A stretch of DNA of 64,000 bases from an archaeon (GCA_018670085.1 JABHRS010000005.1:29589-93588); one strand, 5' to 3'; shown: positions 36,607-45,249, counted from the stretch's first letter. The notes: generated by a model from the letters alone, not told the origin. Program-made: numbers and translations.

Positions 36607-37575
36607 CTATTTCGCTATCTTCTCCCCAGGGAGATAAACCTGTTTAATGGAATAATCAAATCGATGGAAACGATAATGACTAATTACACCTTTAAAGCGT
36701 GTTCTAATTTGGTTTACAATTTTTTTCATTTCGATTACACCTTCAACAACTACTTCAATCTCAAAATCTGGGCCACCAATAGTTCGCATACGATAAACAA
36801 CATTCCTATGCTGCCTTGCATATTGATTCATCTCTTTGATTCGAGAAAGGTCGTTCAAATAAAAATCAATTTTGTAGAAAACATAACCTAGTTTTGTTTC
36901 ATCAATAAGAGCATAATAACCAAGAATAATTCCTTTCTTTTCTAAATTGCGTAATCTGTAAAGTGCAGCCTTGGCTGTGAGCTTAATTTCTTTTGCGATA
37001 TGAGTGATTGGTGTTTGAGCATTTTTAGTAATTATTTTGAGAATTTCATAATCAGTATCATCATACTTTACTCCTGATTTTCTTCCAACAATTATTTCTT
37101 CATTTTGACCGTTGTTGTTTTCTTTGAGAAATTTTAATGGATAATGAACCATATCAACAGATTCATATATTTCATATTTGCTAATGTACTTCTTAAACTT
37201 TGTAATGAATTCAAACCACTTCTCAGAAAATTCTGGAATCGACTTCACCCAAACATAAAAACCAAGGTCAATGTCACCTTCAAACTGAATTGCCCACATA
37301 AAAAGTGGATTCTTTTGAATATATTTATGAATCTCCTTTTCTTTTTCAAGGGTAATGTTTTGCCATTTCATATATACTCGAATTGCATTATATCCTAGGC
37401 TTCGCCAATCAATAATAGCATGATAACTTTTGATAATACCTTTTTTTTCTAGTTGTTTAATACGATAAGAAACAACTTGTTTTGAAATAAGAAGCTTTTT
37501 TGCCAACTTTGTATGTGCTTGTCTTGCATTCCAATTAAGATGATACAGGATCTTTTTATCGATTAAATCTAGCAT
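36607..37575 (-). CDS. Tandem Lrp/AsnC-family regulator
   Basis: 322 residues made of two Lrp/AsnC-like halves. Each begins with a winged HTH (IDKKILYHLNWNARQAHTKLA with SKQVVSYRIKQLEKKGII; then TDYEILKIITKNAQTPITHIA with TAKAALYRLRNLEKKGII) followed by a RAM-like alpha/beta ligand domain. Fused double copies are known in archaea. It is divergent from the candidate precursor peptide and may control it. A TATA-like element at 37598-37607 lies about 24 bp upstream of its start. Confidence 0.85.
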   Translation of the reverse strand: MLDLIDKKILYHLNWNARQAHTKLAKKLLISKQVVSYRIKQLEKKGIIKSYHAIIDWRSLGYNAIRVYMKWQNITLEKEKEIHKYIQKNPLFMWAIQFEGDIDLGFYVWVKSIPEFSEKWFEFITKFKKYISKYEIYESVDMVHYPLKFLKENNNGQNEEIIVGRKSGVKYDDTDYEILKIITKNAQTPITHIAKEIKLTAKAALYRLRNLEKKGIILGYYALIDETKLGYVFYKIDFYLNDLSRIKEMNQYARQHRNVVYRMRTIGGPDFEIEVVVEGVIEMKKIVNQIRTRFKGVISHYRFHRFDYSIKQVYLPGEKIAK

Positions 37576-37680
37576 TTTGTGATTAAATGGACTTTTCTAT
37601 ATAAATTTTTCCCAATTGACAAAAATATTGAGAGTTAATTTAATAATCTTATCTGAATAGTTAATAGTTGGTGATTAGTT

Positions 37681-37788
37681 ATGCAAACTACAAAAATAAA
37701 AATTGAAGAAAAAGTTCTGGGACATTTTGATGTTAGCCCAACTCCTAAACAAAGCAGGCGATTGCCTTTTACTCCAAGAATGATTTAG
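37681..37788 (+). CDS. Candidate 35-residue precursor peptide (possible RiPP)
   Basis: ATG to TAG, 35 residues. A GGTGAT ribosome site lies eight bases upstream (37669-37674). The first 20 residues are a charged, helix-prone segment (KIKIEEKVLGHFDV), then PTPKQ and a C-terminal core-like RRLPFTPRMI. Next gene on the same strand is a B12-binding radical SAM enzyme, and this leader-plus-core layout is what RiPP precursors look like. The peptide is short and could be a decayed gene, so the call rests on context. Confidence 0.45.
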   Translation: MQTTKIKIEEKVLGHFDVSPTPKQSRRLPFTPRMI

Positions 37789-37821
37789 ATTTTTGGCATC
37801 GCTTTTTTTATTTTGTCAAAC

Positions 37822-37868
37822 AAATTTGGACACTATCAATTAATAGACTGGTACTGTCCAAATTTTTT
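37822..37868 (+). terminator. Hairpin-plus-T-run terminator after the peptide gene
   Basis: Perfect 11-bp inverted repeat (37822-37832 with 37855-37865) with a 22-base loop, overlapping a run of six T. It separates the peptide from the radical SAM gene and could give much more peptide message than enzyme message. Confidence 0.5.
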
Positions 37869-37888
37869 GAGCAGCATTTATTATTTGA

Positions 37889-37911
37889 CCACCAGTGAAA
37901 CGCACTGGTGG
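37889..37911. promoter_or_regulatory. Perfect 9-bp hairpin CCACCAGTG/CACTGGTGG upstream of the radical SAM gene
   Basis: Arms 37889-37897 and 37903-37911 with AAACG between them. It is 48 bp upstream of the ATG of the radical SAM gene; it may be a protein-binding site or an RNA stem in the leader. Confidence 0.5.
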
Positions 37912-37958
37912 AATAAATGTTTTCAAATTCAAATACAAAAAATAACTAAATAAATAAA

Positions 37959-39503
37959 ATGTTACTCATATTTCCCCCAGGATGGTCATTAAACTATGGG
38001 AGCCCTCATTTAAGTTTACCTTTGATTAAAGGATTTCTAAATACGAAAAATATTCCCTGCGATATCATTGATTTAAACATTGAATCTGCAATGTTTTACA
38101 AAGTCAACATATCTGAAGATGAAATCATAAAACATAATCAACAGTATGATGAACAGAAATCATGGGAATTTTATTTTAACAGAATCAATCAACTTCAACA
38201 AATAGCAGAACAATATGATGGGACATGGGATGTGAGAGATGGATTTGTATTTAACGGATGTGATTTAGCATCTTCAAATGATTTGCTGACATATTCAAAA
38301 AAAGAATCTCCATTCACTGACTTGTATAAAAAACGAGTTCTAAGTTATGTGAAAGAAAAAAAACCGGCAATCATTGGACTTGGTGCTGTGATCCCATCCC
38401 AACTATTATCAGCGTTTGAAATAATACGTTTGTTAAGAAACAGTGGATACTCAGGTAAAATTATTCTAGGAGGAAACACCGCAACTAGGCTAAAAGAAGC
38501 CTTAGTAAAAGTGGATGAAATTTTTGAACTAATTGATGGAATAATTGTATACCAGGGAGAACATGCACTAGCAGATTATTATACTGCATTGGATGAAAGT
38601 AATTTTGATGCTGTTCCAAATTTAATCTGGAAAAAGAATGGAGTGATTACTTATAACAAAGAGCGAAAAGTAGCAATAGAAGAACTCGCCATGGCAGATT
38701 TCACTGGTTACCCAATCAATGAATATTGGGGGATTAATTATTTGCCAATAATCGGTACCAGAGGATGTTATTATGGTAAGTGCACATTTTGTACCATCCC
38801 TTATGTATGGGGAAAAGGTGGTTTTGCAGGATTTGATAAAGCAGAAAACGTCTTTGAACATATGATAGCTGCAAAAAAAAGATGGAAGATTAATAGATTT
38901 AGTTTTGTTGAAGAAACCTTAAGCCCAATAAAATTACGAGCAATAGCAAAACTGATTGTTGAATCTGGTGAAACTTTTTGTTTTGAAGGTTACGCGCGTT
39001 TTGAAGAATCTTGGTTAAATGAAGAACTTGTTGCGTACTTGAGTAAATCCGGACTTAAAAAATTATTTTTAGGATTAGAGCTTTTATCTAAAAGGGATGT
39101 GATGAACAAAGGAATAAACAGAAGACCCATCCCGGATTATTTACGGTTGTTTAAGAGATACAATATTAAGGTGCATCTTTTTATCCTTAATGGGTATCCA
39201 GGAACCACTGTTGAAGACAGCATAGAAACGATGAATTTTTTAATTAAACATAAAGAGTACATTGATACAATAGATGTTTCCTATTTTGTTTGGGATTTAC
39301 ATACTAAGCACGAAGGTGTGGAGAAAATAGTTGATAAGAGAAAAGATCTTGCTCTTCATTTTGATTATAACTCAAAGAGTAATCTAAACAGTAATCAAAC
39401 AAGAGAACTTGCAATGGCAGTTGAGCAAGTAGTGATGAGTAAGAATCCCAAGTGGGTTGATCCATTGTATAGAGTGTATTCAACTTGGGCTGATACTGTT
39501 TGA
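37959..39503 (+). CDS. B12-binding-domain radical SAM enzyme
   Basis: 514 residues. N-terminal cobalamin-binding Rossmann-like part (LLIFPPGWSL at the start; IIGLGAVIPSQLLSAFEI; KIILGGNTATRL), then the radical SAM core with RGCYYGKCTFCTIPY, the CxxxCxxC [4Fe-4S] site, followed by FSFVEETLSP, LFLGLELLSKRD and HLFILNGYPGTT typical of the partial TIM barrel. Such enzymes do methyl transfers or other radical chemistry; several act on ribosomal peptides. Lying downstream of a 35-residue ORF suggests a peptide substrate, which is unproven. Confidence 0.88.
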   Translation: MLLIFPPGWSLNYGSPHLSLPLIKGFLNTKNIPCDIIDLNIESAMFYKVNISEDEIIKHNQQYDEQKSWEFYFNRINQLQQIAEQYDGTWDVRDGFVFNGCDLASSNDLLTYSKKESPFTDLYKKRVLSYVKEKKPAIIGLGAVIPSQLLSAFEIIRLLRNSGYSGKIILGGNTATRLKEALVKVDEIFELIDGIIVYQGEHALADYYTALDESNFDAVPNLIWKKNGVITYNKERKVAIEELAMADFTGYPINEYWGINYLPIIGTRGCYYGKCTFCTIPYVWGKGGFAGFDKAENVFEHMIAAKKRWKINRFSFVEETLSPIKLRAIAKLIVESGETFCFEGYARFEESWLNEELVAYLSKSGLKKLFLGLELLSKRDVMNKGINRRPIPDYLRLFKRYNIKVHLFILNGYPGTTVEDSIETMNFLIKHKEYIDTIDVSYFVWDLHTKHEGVEKIVDKRKDLALHFDYNSKSNLNSNQTRELAMAVEQVVMSKNPKWVDPLYRVYSTWADTV

Positions 39504-39511
39504 GAAACTCA

Positions 39512-39612
39512 GGCCGTATTCTGACCGTAACAGGTGACTTCTTAGGGGCTCAGTAACGTTCGTTGCTAGCCTCCTTGTTTTTTGTAATGTTGTTTTGATT
39601 ATTTATTTCTTT
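39512..39612. repeat. Dispersed repeat R, copy R2
   Basis: First 42 bp (from GGCC at 39512) are identical to R3 at 45247. After the CTAGCCTCCTTGTT part the match continues with small differences through AATGTTGTTTTGAT and TTTATTTCTTT. Only the terminal GGCC of the att core is present here. Confidence 0.85.
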
Positions 39613-39628
39613 CAAAGTATTAGCAAAG

Positions 39629-39994
39629 TTATCCTTTTCTCAAAATTTTATCTATGGCCTTGCCTTTTGCTAACTCATCAACAAGTTTATCGAGATACCT
39701 TGCTTTCTGAGTTAATGGGTTTTTGATTTCTTCTATCCGATATCCGCATATCACTCCAGTAATATGATGAGCGTTTGGATTTAATTTTGCTTTCTGGAAG
39801 AAAGTGAAGATAGTTGCTTCTTCATCAATGAGTTTTTTTAGCTTTTTTTCGTCAAAACCAGTCAACCAAGTTATTACTTGATGTAACTCTTTTTTCGTTC
39901 TTCCCTTCTTTTCTACTTTTGCTACATAGAGAGGATACACTTTTGCAAAGGTCATATCCCTTATTCTCTCATCATGTGTTGGTTTTGTTTTCAT
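39629..39994 (-). CDS. DUF2200 family protein
   Basis: 121 residues. MTFAKVYPLYVAKVEKKGRT, then ITWLTGFD and the closing NAHHITGVICGYRIEEIKNP are the hallmarks of DUF2200 (length about 115-120). Function is unknown, but the family is widespread in bacteria and scattered in archaea, consistent with transfer. Located just after repeat R2 in unit A. Confidence 0.85.
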   Translation of the reverse strand: MKTKPTHDERIRDMTFAKVYPLYVAKVEKKGRTKKELHQVITWLTGFDEKKLKKLIDEEATIFTFFQKAKLNPNAHHITGVICGYRIEEIKNPLTQKARYLDKLVDELAKGKAIDKILRKG

Positions 39995-40019
39995 AATATT
40001 TGTCCAGATGATTGATTAT

Positions 40020-40772
40020 TTATTTCTTTGCTTGTTTCCACACTTCTTCAAAATAGCACTTATACTTTTTAGCTACTTGTTTGCTCTTTATTAGAAATGC
40101 CACAGGTTTATTACCCCACACTAAAGTCAAAACATTGTCCCCATATATTGCTATGTTGGTTGGAAAGTTAACTTTTGTAAATCGGTACTTATAATATTTT
40201 AATTTAGAAAACTCTTTCATTTTCACTTTAGTTTGAGGATACATAATGACCCTAGTAGGAATCTTCTTCTCAGCTCTGTTTAAATGGAACGTCTTAATGA
40301 ACCTCTTCACTTGCTGATTATTAATTTCGTCGGGGCCCAAACCAAATGCTAAATATTCATCTTTAATTGTTAAATCCTCAAGGATTTCACCATAAGCTGT
40401 TTTCCACCCAGAAATACCCACATAGACTTTTGCTTCTTGCTTATCAAGATGCATATTTTGTAACTTCTTCAATTGTGGAACCAGTTTTTTGGATTCAGAA
40501 ATGCTTTGGTCCAAATCCGATCTCTTAGATTCTAAATAATCAATGATCCTGCTTGGATTCGTAGCTTCAAAGTATTTAGTGCCGCGCTTCGTGACTTCGG
40601 TAGCTAGTCCTCTTTTTTTTAGTCGGTCAATCACTTCATAGACTTTACTTCTAGAGACATCAGATTCTTTACTTAATGTGCCTGACGTACAGTTGCCAGT
40701 TTTGAGAAGTGCTATGTACACAGCGCTTTCTCCTTTAGTGAGCCCTATTTTTTGAAGGGTTTTAAGATCCAT
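40020..40772 (-). CDS. TrmB-family transcriptional regulator (1)
   Basis: 250 residues. N-terminal winged helix: LTKGESAVYIALLKTGNCTS, SDVSRSKVYEVIDRLKKRGL, then a coiled linker (60-110) and a C-terminal phospholipase-D-like/TrmB sensor part ending VWKQAKK. Typical archaeal TrmB proteins repress or activate sugar-related genes, but small ones like this are often of unknown ligand. A near-palindrome GTCCCCTTAGGAGAC lies at 40816-40830 upstream of its promoter. Confidence 0.85.
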   Translation of the reverse strand: MDLKTLQKIGLTKGESAVYIALLKTGNCTSGTLSKESDVSRSKVYEVIDRLKKRGLATEVTKRGTKYFEATNPSRIIDYLESKRSDLDQSISESKKLVPQLKKLQNMHLDKQEAKVYVGISGWKTAYGEILEDLTIKDEYLAFGLGPDEINNQQVKRFIKTFHLNRAEKKIPTRVIMYPQTKVKMKEFSKLKYYKYRFTKVNFPTNIAIYGDNVLTLVWGNKPVAFLIKSKQVAKKYKCYFEEVWKQAKK

Positions 40773-40815
40773 ATTATCCAGTTCTTTACCATTTATTTAA
40801 ATCTTTTCCATTGTA

Positions 40816-40830
40816 GTCCCCTTAGGAGAC
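40816..40830. promoter_or_regulatory. Near-palindrome upstream of TrmB (1)
   Basis: GTCCCCTTAGGAGAC, 15 bp with two mismatched pairs around a central T. It lies between the TrmB promoter region and the divergent gene at 40869, a likely place for autoregulation. Confidence 0.35.
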
Positions 40831-40868
40831 ACAAGTATTGAAATAAACAGAGTTAGGCCATATATGAA

Positions 40869-41726
40869 ATGGAATCACTTGCAAATAAAATATACACAGC
40901 TTTAAATGGAAATTTTCCCAAAAGAGAGAATTCTGATCCTTTAAGAAAATTAAGCTCTGGAGATTACAACCATTACTATGTTGGCATTGAGCCAATTAAT
41001 TTAGAACCCTTAGTTCGTCTTCCAGTCGAAGCAAATCAAGCAACAGTTGAGGGACTCCCTGGTAGGCATGGAGAGTATTCAATTGAGTATACAGAAGAAG
41101 GAAAAGAAGCATTAGTAGATGCTTACTCAAGAAAATTTTCAGAAGGTGGAGAAATGTGGGGCTCATCTCGCTTATTGTTTATACCAGGAGATATAGCTGA
41201 AGGAGTAGAACCTCGATTTTTGAAATATAAGGATAGAATAATTACTGGACTCCAGGAGTCTTACTTTGATGTAGAAGGAGATTTTGACCATCTTAGAGCC
41301 GCACTTCATAATGTTGCAGTTATATCTGAAAAAATTGGCATTGACCATGCAAGAGATTGTGATTTTATGCAAACTTTCTGGACAAAAATAAGAGAAAGCC
41401 CATATCCTCGATTGGAAGGAAGGGAATGCAATATGGTCGTAGACTACGTTCTAGAACACGCTGAGATGATGAGTATTGGTTTTGAATTTGATGGGTTAGC
41501 TATCAACTGGTCAACTTTTGATGGAACTAGTTTGGAAGGAATAAAGCGAGAAGCATTTCGTAGTACTTTATACAACATATTATCTCATACACCAATGAGA
41601 ACAGATATTGATCCAAGATTAAATGAGCAGGCAATAGATTCTATCAAGAGGCAAGCATCCTCCAACTTACCAAAGGAAGTGTATCGTCCAATTCTAGAAT
41701 CAGTTGAGAGAGTCATGATGGGCTAG
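40869..41726 (+). CDS. Hypothetical protein
   Basis: 285 residues, soluble, no motif recognised. Divergent from the first TrmB regulator across a 96-bp gap with a palindrome, so it may be its target. Ends next to an integrase-tail relic. Confidence 0.55.
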   Translation: MESLANKIYTALNGNFPKRENSDPLRKLSSGDYNHYYVGIEPINLEPLVRLPVEANQATVEGLPGRHGEYSIEYTEEGKEALVDAYSRKFSEGGEMWGSSRLLFIPGDIAEGVEPRFLKYKDRIITGLQESYFDVEGDFDHLRAALHNVAVISEKIGIDHARDCDFMQTFWTKIRESPYPRLEGRECNMVVDYVLEHAEMMSIGFEFDGLAINWSTFDGTSLEGIKREAFRSTLYNILSHTPMRTDIDPRLNEQAIDSIKRQASSNLPKEVYRPILESVERVMMG

Positions 41727-41730
41727 CAGT

Positions 41731-41830
41731 AAATTATACTTCTCATCTGCCATTCTCATGCTACGCAGTCTTAAAGTCTCACATAACAGATAGATTATGC
41801 CATACTGTGTTTGTTTGATGAGAATATAAG
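41731..41830. repeat. Integrase-tail relic / intergenic repeat, copy A
   Basis: 21 bp at 41736-41756 are identical to 44467-44487 inside the integrase gene, where they encode the active-site end RMADEKY. Read on the minus strand the frame gives LRSMRMADEKYNLL. Further bases are shared with copy B at 43.4 kb, ending in a TTTGATGAGAATATAAGA-like stretch. Confidence 0.6.
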
Positions 41831-41838
41831 ACAGTCTT

Positions 41839-42531
41839 TTATTTTATTCTAAAGCCAGAAGAATAAGTACCTGGATTACTATAAACCAAAACGTGATGTA
41901 GTTCTCTTGCTTCTTCTGAATTTAACTTCTCTCTACTATGTAACATTCTCCTGTTATCTAAGATTAAAACTTGACCTGACCTAATTGGCAATACTCTTTT
42001 GTGTTTATCTACAGCACCAATAAATTGATCAAACGTTCTTTCATCCCAATAACTATCTGGTCCTGATTCTTTGAACCTAATTTTTGTTTTCTCTCCTGAT
42101 TCAAATAATGGTCCAGTATACATATGATTTGGCTGTGTAAGGAAACTCCCTGATCGGAGTAGTACATCTGGGCTTTCTTCAAAGAGGGTTGAGTAAACTA
42201 ATGCCCCGTCTGAAATAATTGGAGAACCTCCACTAATTTGAGCAGATTTGTACCATAAGAAAAGAAGGTCAGCAGGACCCTGAAATTGTTTGTATGTACT
42301 AACTCCTGGTCCATCTGTGTGGAAAGGTATTGCTTTTTCACTAAATGCAAATCCTGAAGGTCCGATGACTTTTTCAGGATCTGGCGTAATGGTCAACACC
42401 CCTTCATTATCAGCTTCTGGATGTAAGACTATCTCACCATAGCTCCTAGCCAAATCTAGAAGATTAGCTCTACTTGAAATTGAGTCAACTATCACATAGC
42501 CGTCCGACTCTAATATTTTATTCGTTTCCAT
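41839..42531 (-). CDS. TauD/TfdA-like Fe(II)/2-oxoglutarate dioxygenase
   Basis: 230 residues from ATG 42531; the longer frame has no TATA in place, while a TATA-like TATTTATCA sits about 26-34 bp upstream of this ATG. HxD metal motif in PFHTDGPG, and distal His in LDNRRMLHSREKL, with the following Arg able to bind 2-oxoglutarate. This is the TauD/clavaminate synthase-like family, whose members hydroxylate amino acids or sulfonates. Substrate unknown. Divergent from a TrmB gene and possibly controlled by it. Confidence 0.8.
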   Translation of the reverse strand: METNKILESDGYVIVDSISSRANLLDLARSYGEIVLHPEADNEGVLTITPDPEKVIGPSGFAFSEKAIPFHTDGPGVSTYKQFQGPADLLFLWYKSAQISGGSPIISDGALVYSTLFEESPDVLLRSGSFLTQPNHMYTGPLFESGEKTKIRFKESGPDSYWDERTFDQFIGAVDKHKRVLPIRSGQVLILDNRRMLHSREKLNSEEARELHHVLVYSNPGTYSSGFRIK

Positions 42532-42567
42532 TACTATAACAAAGAAAAATATGAGTTGATAAATATT

Positions 42568-42589
42568 GGTGCACCTGTACCAGTACACC
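42568..42589. promoter_or_regulatory. Imperfect 22-bp palindrome between divergent TrmB and dioxygenase genes
   Basis: GGTGCACC...GTACACC arms; 16 of 22 positions are symmetric. It lies between the two opposing TATA boxes (plus at 42601-42610, minus near 42557-42565) and is a good candidate operator for the TrmB protein. Confidence 0.5.
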
Positions 42590-42600
42590 CATTGGGAAGA

Positions 42601-42610
42601 TTTATATAAA
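42601..42610 (+). promoter_or_regulatory. TATA box for TrmB (2)
   Basis: TTTATATAAA, 20-29 bp upstream of the ATG at 42630, so the message is leaderless. Confidence 0.5.
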
Positions 42611-42629
42611 ATGGACCGATTTAAATGAT

Positions 42630-43391
42630 ATGGATTCAAAAGTGTTGCAGGACTTGGGCTTGACTAAAGGTGAAAGCAGAGTTTACCTTTCTTTGCTAGA
42701 GATTGGAGAATCAACAGTTGGTCCAATAATTGATAAATCCAAGGTTACAAAATCTAGTATCTACCAAATTCTTCTTAACTTGATGGATAAAGGTTTAGTT
42801 TCATATATAATTAAAGAAAAAACCAGATACTATCAAGCAGGTCAACCAGAAAGACTATTGGATTATGCAGATGAACTTGAAAAAAATATTCAGAATAAGA
42901 AAATAGAATTGAGTAAGTTATTACCACAGTTAAAATTGCTTCAATCATCAAGCCCTGAAAGTGAAGTACGCACTTATATTGGATTTAAAGGAGTAGTTTC
43001 TGTTCATGAGCATACTTATGAAAAGTTAAAGAAAGGTGAAGATTATTTTTATCTTGGAATTGTTGGACAACAACCAGATTATTTTTGGTCATATTGGGCA
43101 AAGGATCATAGAAGGAGAGTTAAGGCTGGGATTAAATGTAAATTACTTTTTAATCCAGATACAGATCGGAAAGTTCTCAATGATCGGATTAAAACTCCTG
43201 GTTGTGATGCAAGATACATGCCAACTAAATTTCCAACGCCTGCTTGGATACTCGGATACAAAGACGTTACAGCTATTGGGATAAGTGGAGAGAATGCGAT
43301 AGTGATAGAAGTTGTTAATCAAAAGATCGCAGATGCGTTTAGAGAATACTTTAATGAGTTTTGGAAACGCAGTGAGAAGTATAAGCGTTGA
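42630..43391 (+). CDS. TrmB-family transcriptional regulator (2)
   Basis: 253 residues. LTKGESRVYLSLLEIGESTVG and SKVTKSSIYQILLNLMDKGLVS form the winged helix, followed by a coiled linker and a sensor domain like the three paralogs in this window. Ends FNEFWKRSEKYKR. Divergently placed next to the dioxygenase with a shared control region. Confidence 0.85.
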   Translation: MDSKVLQDLGLTKGESRVYLSLLEIGESTVGPIIDKSKVTKSSIYQILLNLMDKGLVSYIIKEKTRYYQAGQPERLLDYADELEKNIQNKKIELSKLLPQLKLLQSSSPESEVRTYIGFKGVVSVHEHTYEKLKKGEDYFYLGIVGQQPDYFWSYWAKDHRRRVKAGIKCKLLFNPDTDRKVLNDRIKTPGCDARYMPTKFPTPAWILGYKDVTAIGISGENAIVIEVVNQKIADAFREYFNEFWKRSEKYKR

Positions 43392-43402
43392 AAATTAAAG
43401 GG

Positions 43403-43515
43403 TACTTCTCATATGCCATTCTCACACTACTCAGTTATTCTCATCACCTCATCTAACAGACACTATAGTATAGATAGTGTTTGATAAGTGAGAATATGAG
43501 AAAATCTTTATAACT
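43403..43515. repeat. Integrase-tail relic / intergenic repeat, copy B
   Basis: Homologous to copy A over about 110 bp, with one mismatch in the RMADEKY-coding stretch (giving RMAYEKY on the minus strand) and the same GAGAATATGAGA-like end. It finishes at the TATA box (CTTTATAAC 43506-43514) of the dehydrogenase gene. Confidence 0.55.
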
Positions 43516-43535
43516 AGACTTCCATTCAATCACCT

Positions 43536-44444
43536 ATGCAATTCAAGCAAGTAGCTATCATTGATTATGTGAACATCACAAAAGAAGCATTTGAGAAAGT
43601 ATCTAGCCTTTCTGAAAGCGAGACAATTATCTATGATTCAGATCCTAGGGGGCAAGAAGAAGTTAAAGAAAGGATCTCTGATGCAGATTGTATTCTAGTT
43701 GGTTGGAGAACGAAAATAACTGAAGAAGTTCTTGACTCTTGTAAAAATCTGAAATTTATTTGTTTAAGTGGAACCAATTCAGATAATATTGATTTAGAAG
43801 CATGCAGAAAGAGAGGAATTGTGGTTTCTAACATTATTGCGTATGGTGATGAAGGAGTGGGTGAGTGGATCTTTTCTCAACTTTTGATCTTGGCAAGAGG
43901 CTTAGGTAAGTATAAGTGGGGAAAAGGGCACGTTGAACTTAGTGGAAAAACCCTTGGCATAATTGGACTTGGAGCAATAGGAAAATTGCTTGCAGACATC
44001 GCCTTAGGTTTTCATATGAATGTTCTTTACAATAGCAAGACAAGAAAACCCGAATGGGAGAAGAAAGGTTTGCTATTTGTAGAGAAGGAAGAACTTCTAA
44101 AGAGAAGTGACATTATCAGTTTACAAACACCAAAGAACGTGAAGATTATTTCTAAAGAAGATTTCAAGATAATGAAAGGGAAAATTCTTGTGAATAACAC
44201 ATTGGGAAGAGCTTTCAATGAAGGTGATTTTAAAGAGTGGATCCAAAAAGAAGGAAATTTTGCAATAGTGGATAAATCTGGAATTGCTGATTTTAAAGGT
44301 GCTTTAGATAATATCAATAAAGTAATGTATTCTGATTTCATTGCCGGAACTACCCAAGAATCCACAGTAAGACTGGGGCAAAAAATTGAAGAGAACATGA
44401 AAGCTTACTTGTTGGGTGAACCAATTAATCACCTTACCAAATAA
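43536..44444 (+). CDS. D-2-hydroxyacid dehydrogenase-like protein, atypical active site
   Basis: 302 residues. Rossmann motif LGIIGLGAIGKLLADI after an N-terminal flavodoxin-like domain; both domains of the family are present. The expected catalytic Arg segment NxxRG is replaced by NNTLGRAFNEGD, and the catalytic His region is SDFIAGTTQES with no His. It binds NAD(H) by inference but may not be a normal dehydrogenase; it could act as a sensor. Leaderless with TATA at 43506-43514. Overlaps the convergent integrase by 11 bp. Confidence 0.8.
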   Translation: MQFKQVAIIDYVNITKEAFEKVSSLSESETIIYDSDPRGQEEVKERISDADCILVGWRTKITEEVLDSCKNLKFICLSGTNSDNIDLEACRKRGIVVSNIIAYGDEGVGEWIFSQLLILARGLGKYKWGKGHVELSGKTLGIIGLGAIGKLLADIALGFHMNVLYNSKTRKPEWEKKGLLFVEKEELLKRSDIISLQTPKNVKIISKEDFKIMKGKILVNNTLGRAFNEGDFKEWIQKEGNFAIVDKSGIADFKGALDNINKVMYSDFIAGTTQESTVRLGQKIEENMKAYLLGEPINHLTK

Positions 44445-45249
44445 TTTCCTGTCCAATTAATTGACGATACTTCTCATCTGCCATTCTTTCCTTATCTAAA
44501 TAATGTCTATCCCCAATACTAACAGCACTTCTACCCTGATAGAAATCAGCAACACCAGATGGTATTCCTAACTGGAGACACTTAGAGTAGAACCAGTTAC
44601 GAATGTATTTGGGACGTATCAAACCACGATGTTTTTGAAAGAATTTTATAAAATAGTTATAACTTACATATACTCGATTATCAAAACCTTTTGGCAAATA
44701 AATATACAGACAGTTCTTTGAACCCCTGCGATAATTCAAATACACTTTGATATATTCCCCTTTATCAATTATTCTATACTTACTAGGGTCTTCTGCAAAC
44801 TTTGCAAACTCAGAAATACGAACACCTGAATTAATCAAACCAAGATAGTAATTATACACACCAGTACTCAGTTCTTTGATTTTAGCCAAGTCTGCAAATA
44901 GTTCAGAATCTTCAGGGGTATAGACATCTGGATTACTCTTCTTACGTTTAGCTATCTTACGTATCCTGTTAAGCTCCTTGAGCACTTCTTCCTCGCCTAA
45001 ATGTTTCTCCTCATAGAAGTTACAGATGGCTCTAAGAGCTTTGTAATAGGCATCAAAGGACAATAAATCCCTCATTTTACATAGTTCCAGGTAGTTGAAT
45101 TTATACACACTTTTACTGATTTTCTGGGCAAAATTAAGCAGCTTGAATTCATAGTTCTTAGAAAACTTTTTACCTTTAACATAGACGACAAATTCAGAAT
45201 AATCTTTATTAAAATCTAAACAATCAGAATAAGTAAAAAGCGCCCCGGC
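44434..45249 (-). pseudogene. C-terminal part of an SSV-type tyrosine integrase (int(C))
   Basis: Open frame of about 271 residues, continuous into the att core. It has SGVRISE (catalytic Arg), RRGSKN (Lys), KYIRNW (second Arg), GDRHYL (His) and ADEKY (nucleophile Tyr): the full catalytic domain. SSV-type integrases have about 330 residues; the missing N-terminal 60-80 would lie on the other side of the core. Exactly this split occurs when such elements integrate, because attP is inside the gene. The ATG-like codon at 45108 is probably not a real start. Likely inactive unless excised. Confidence 0.7.

Larger units (their letters stand above)
35053..39511. mobile_element. Putative integrative element unit 0 (R1 to R2)
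   Basis: Bounded by repeat copies R1 and R2. Contains a phosphohistidine-domain protein, a tandem Lrp-type regulator, the candidate precursor peptide and the B12-radical SAM gene. No integrase and no clear att core remain, so the unit is defined only by the repeat pattern and the comparison with the two units nearer tRNA-Glu. Confidence 0.35.
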
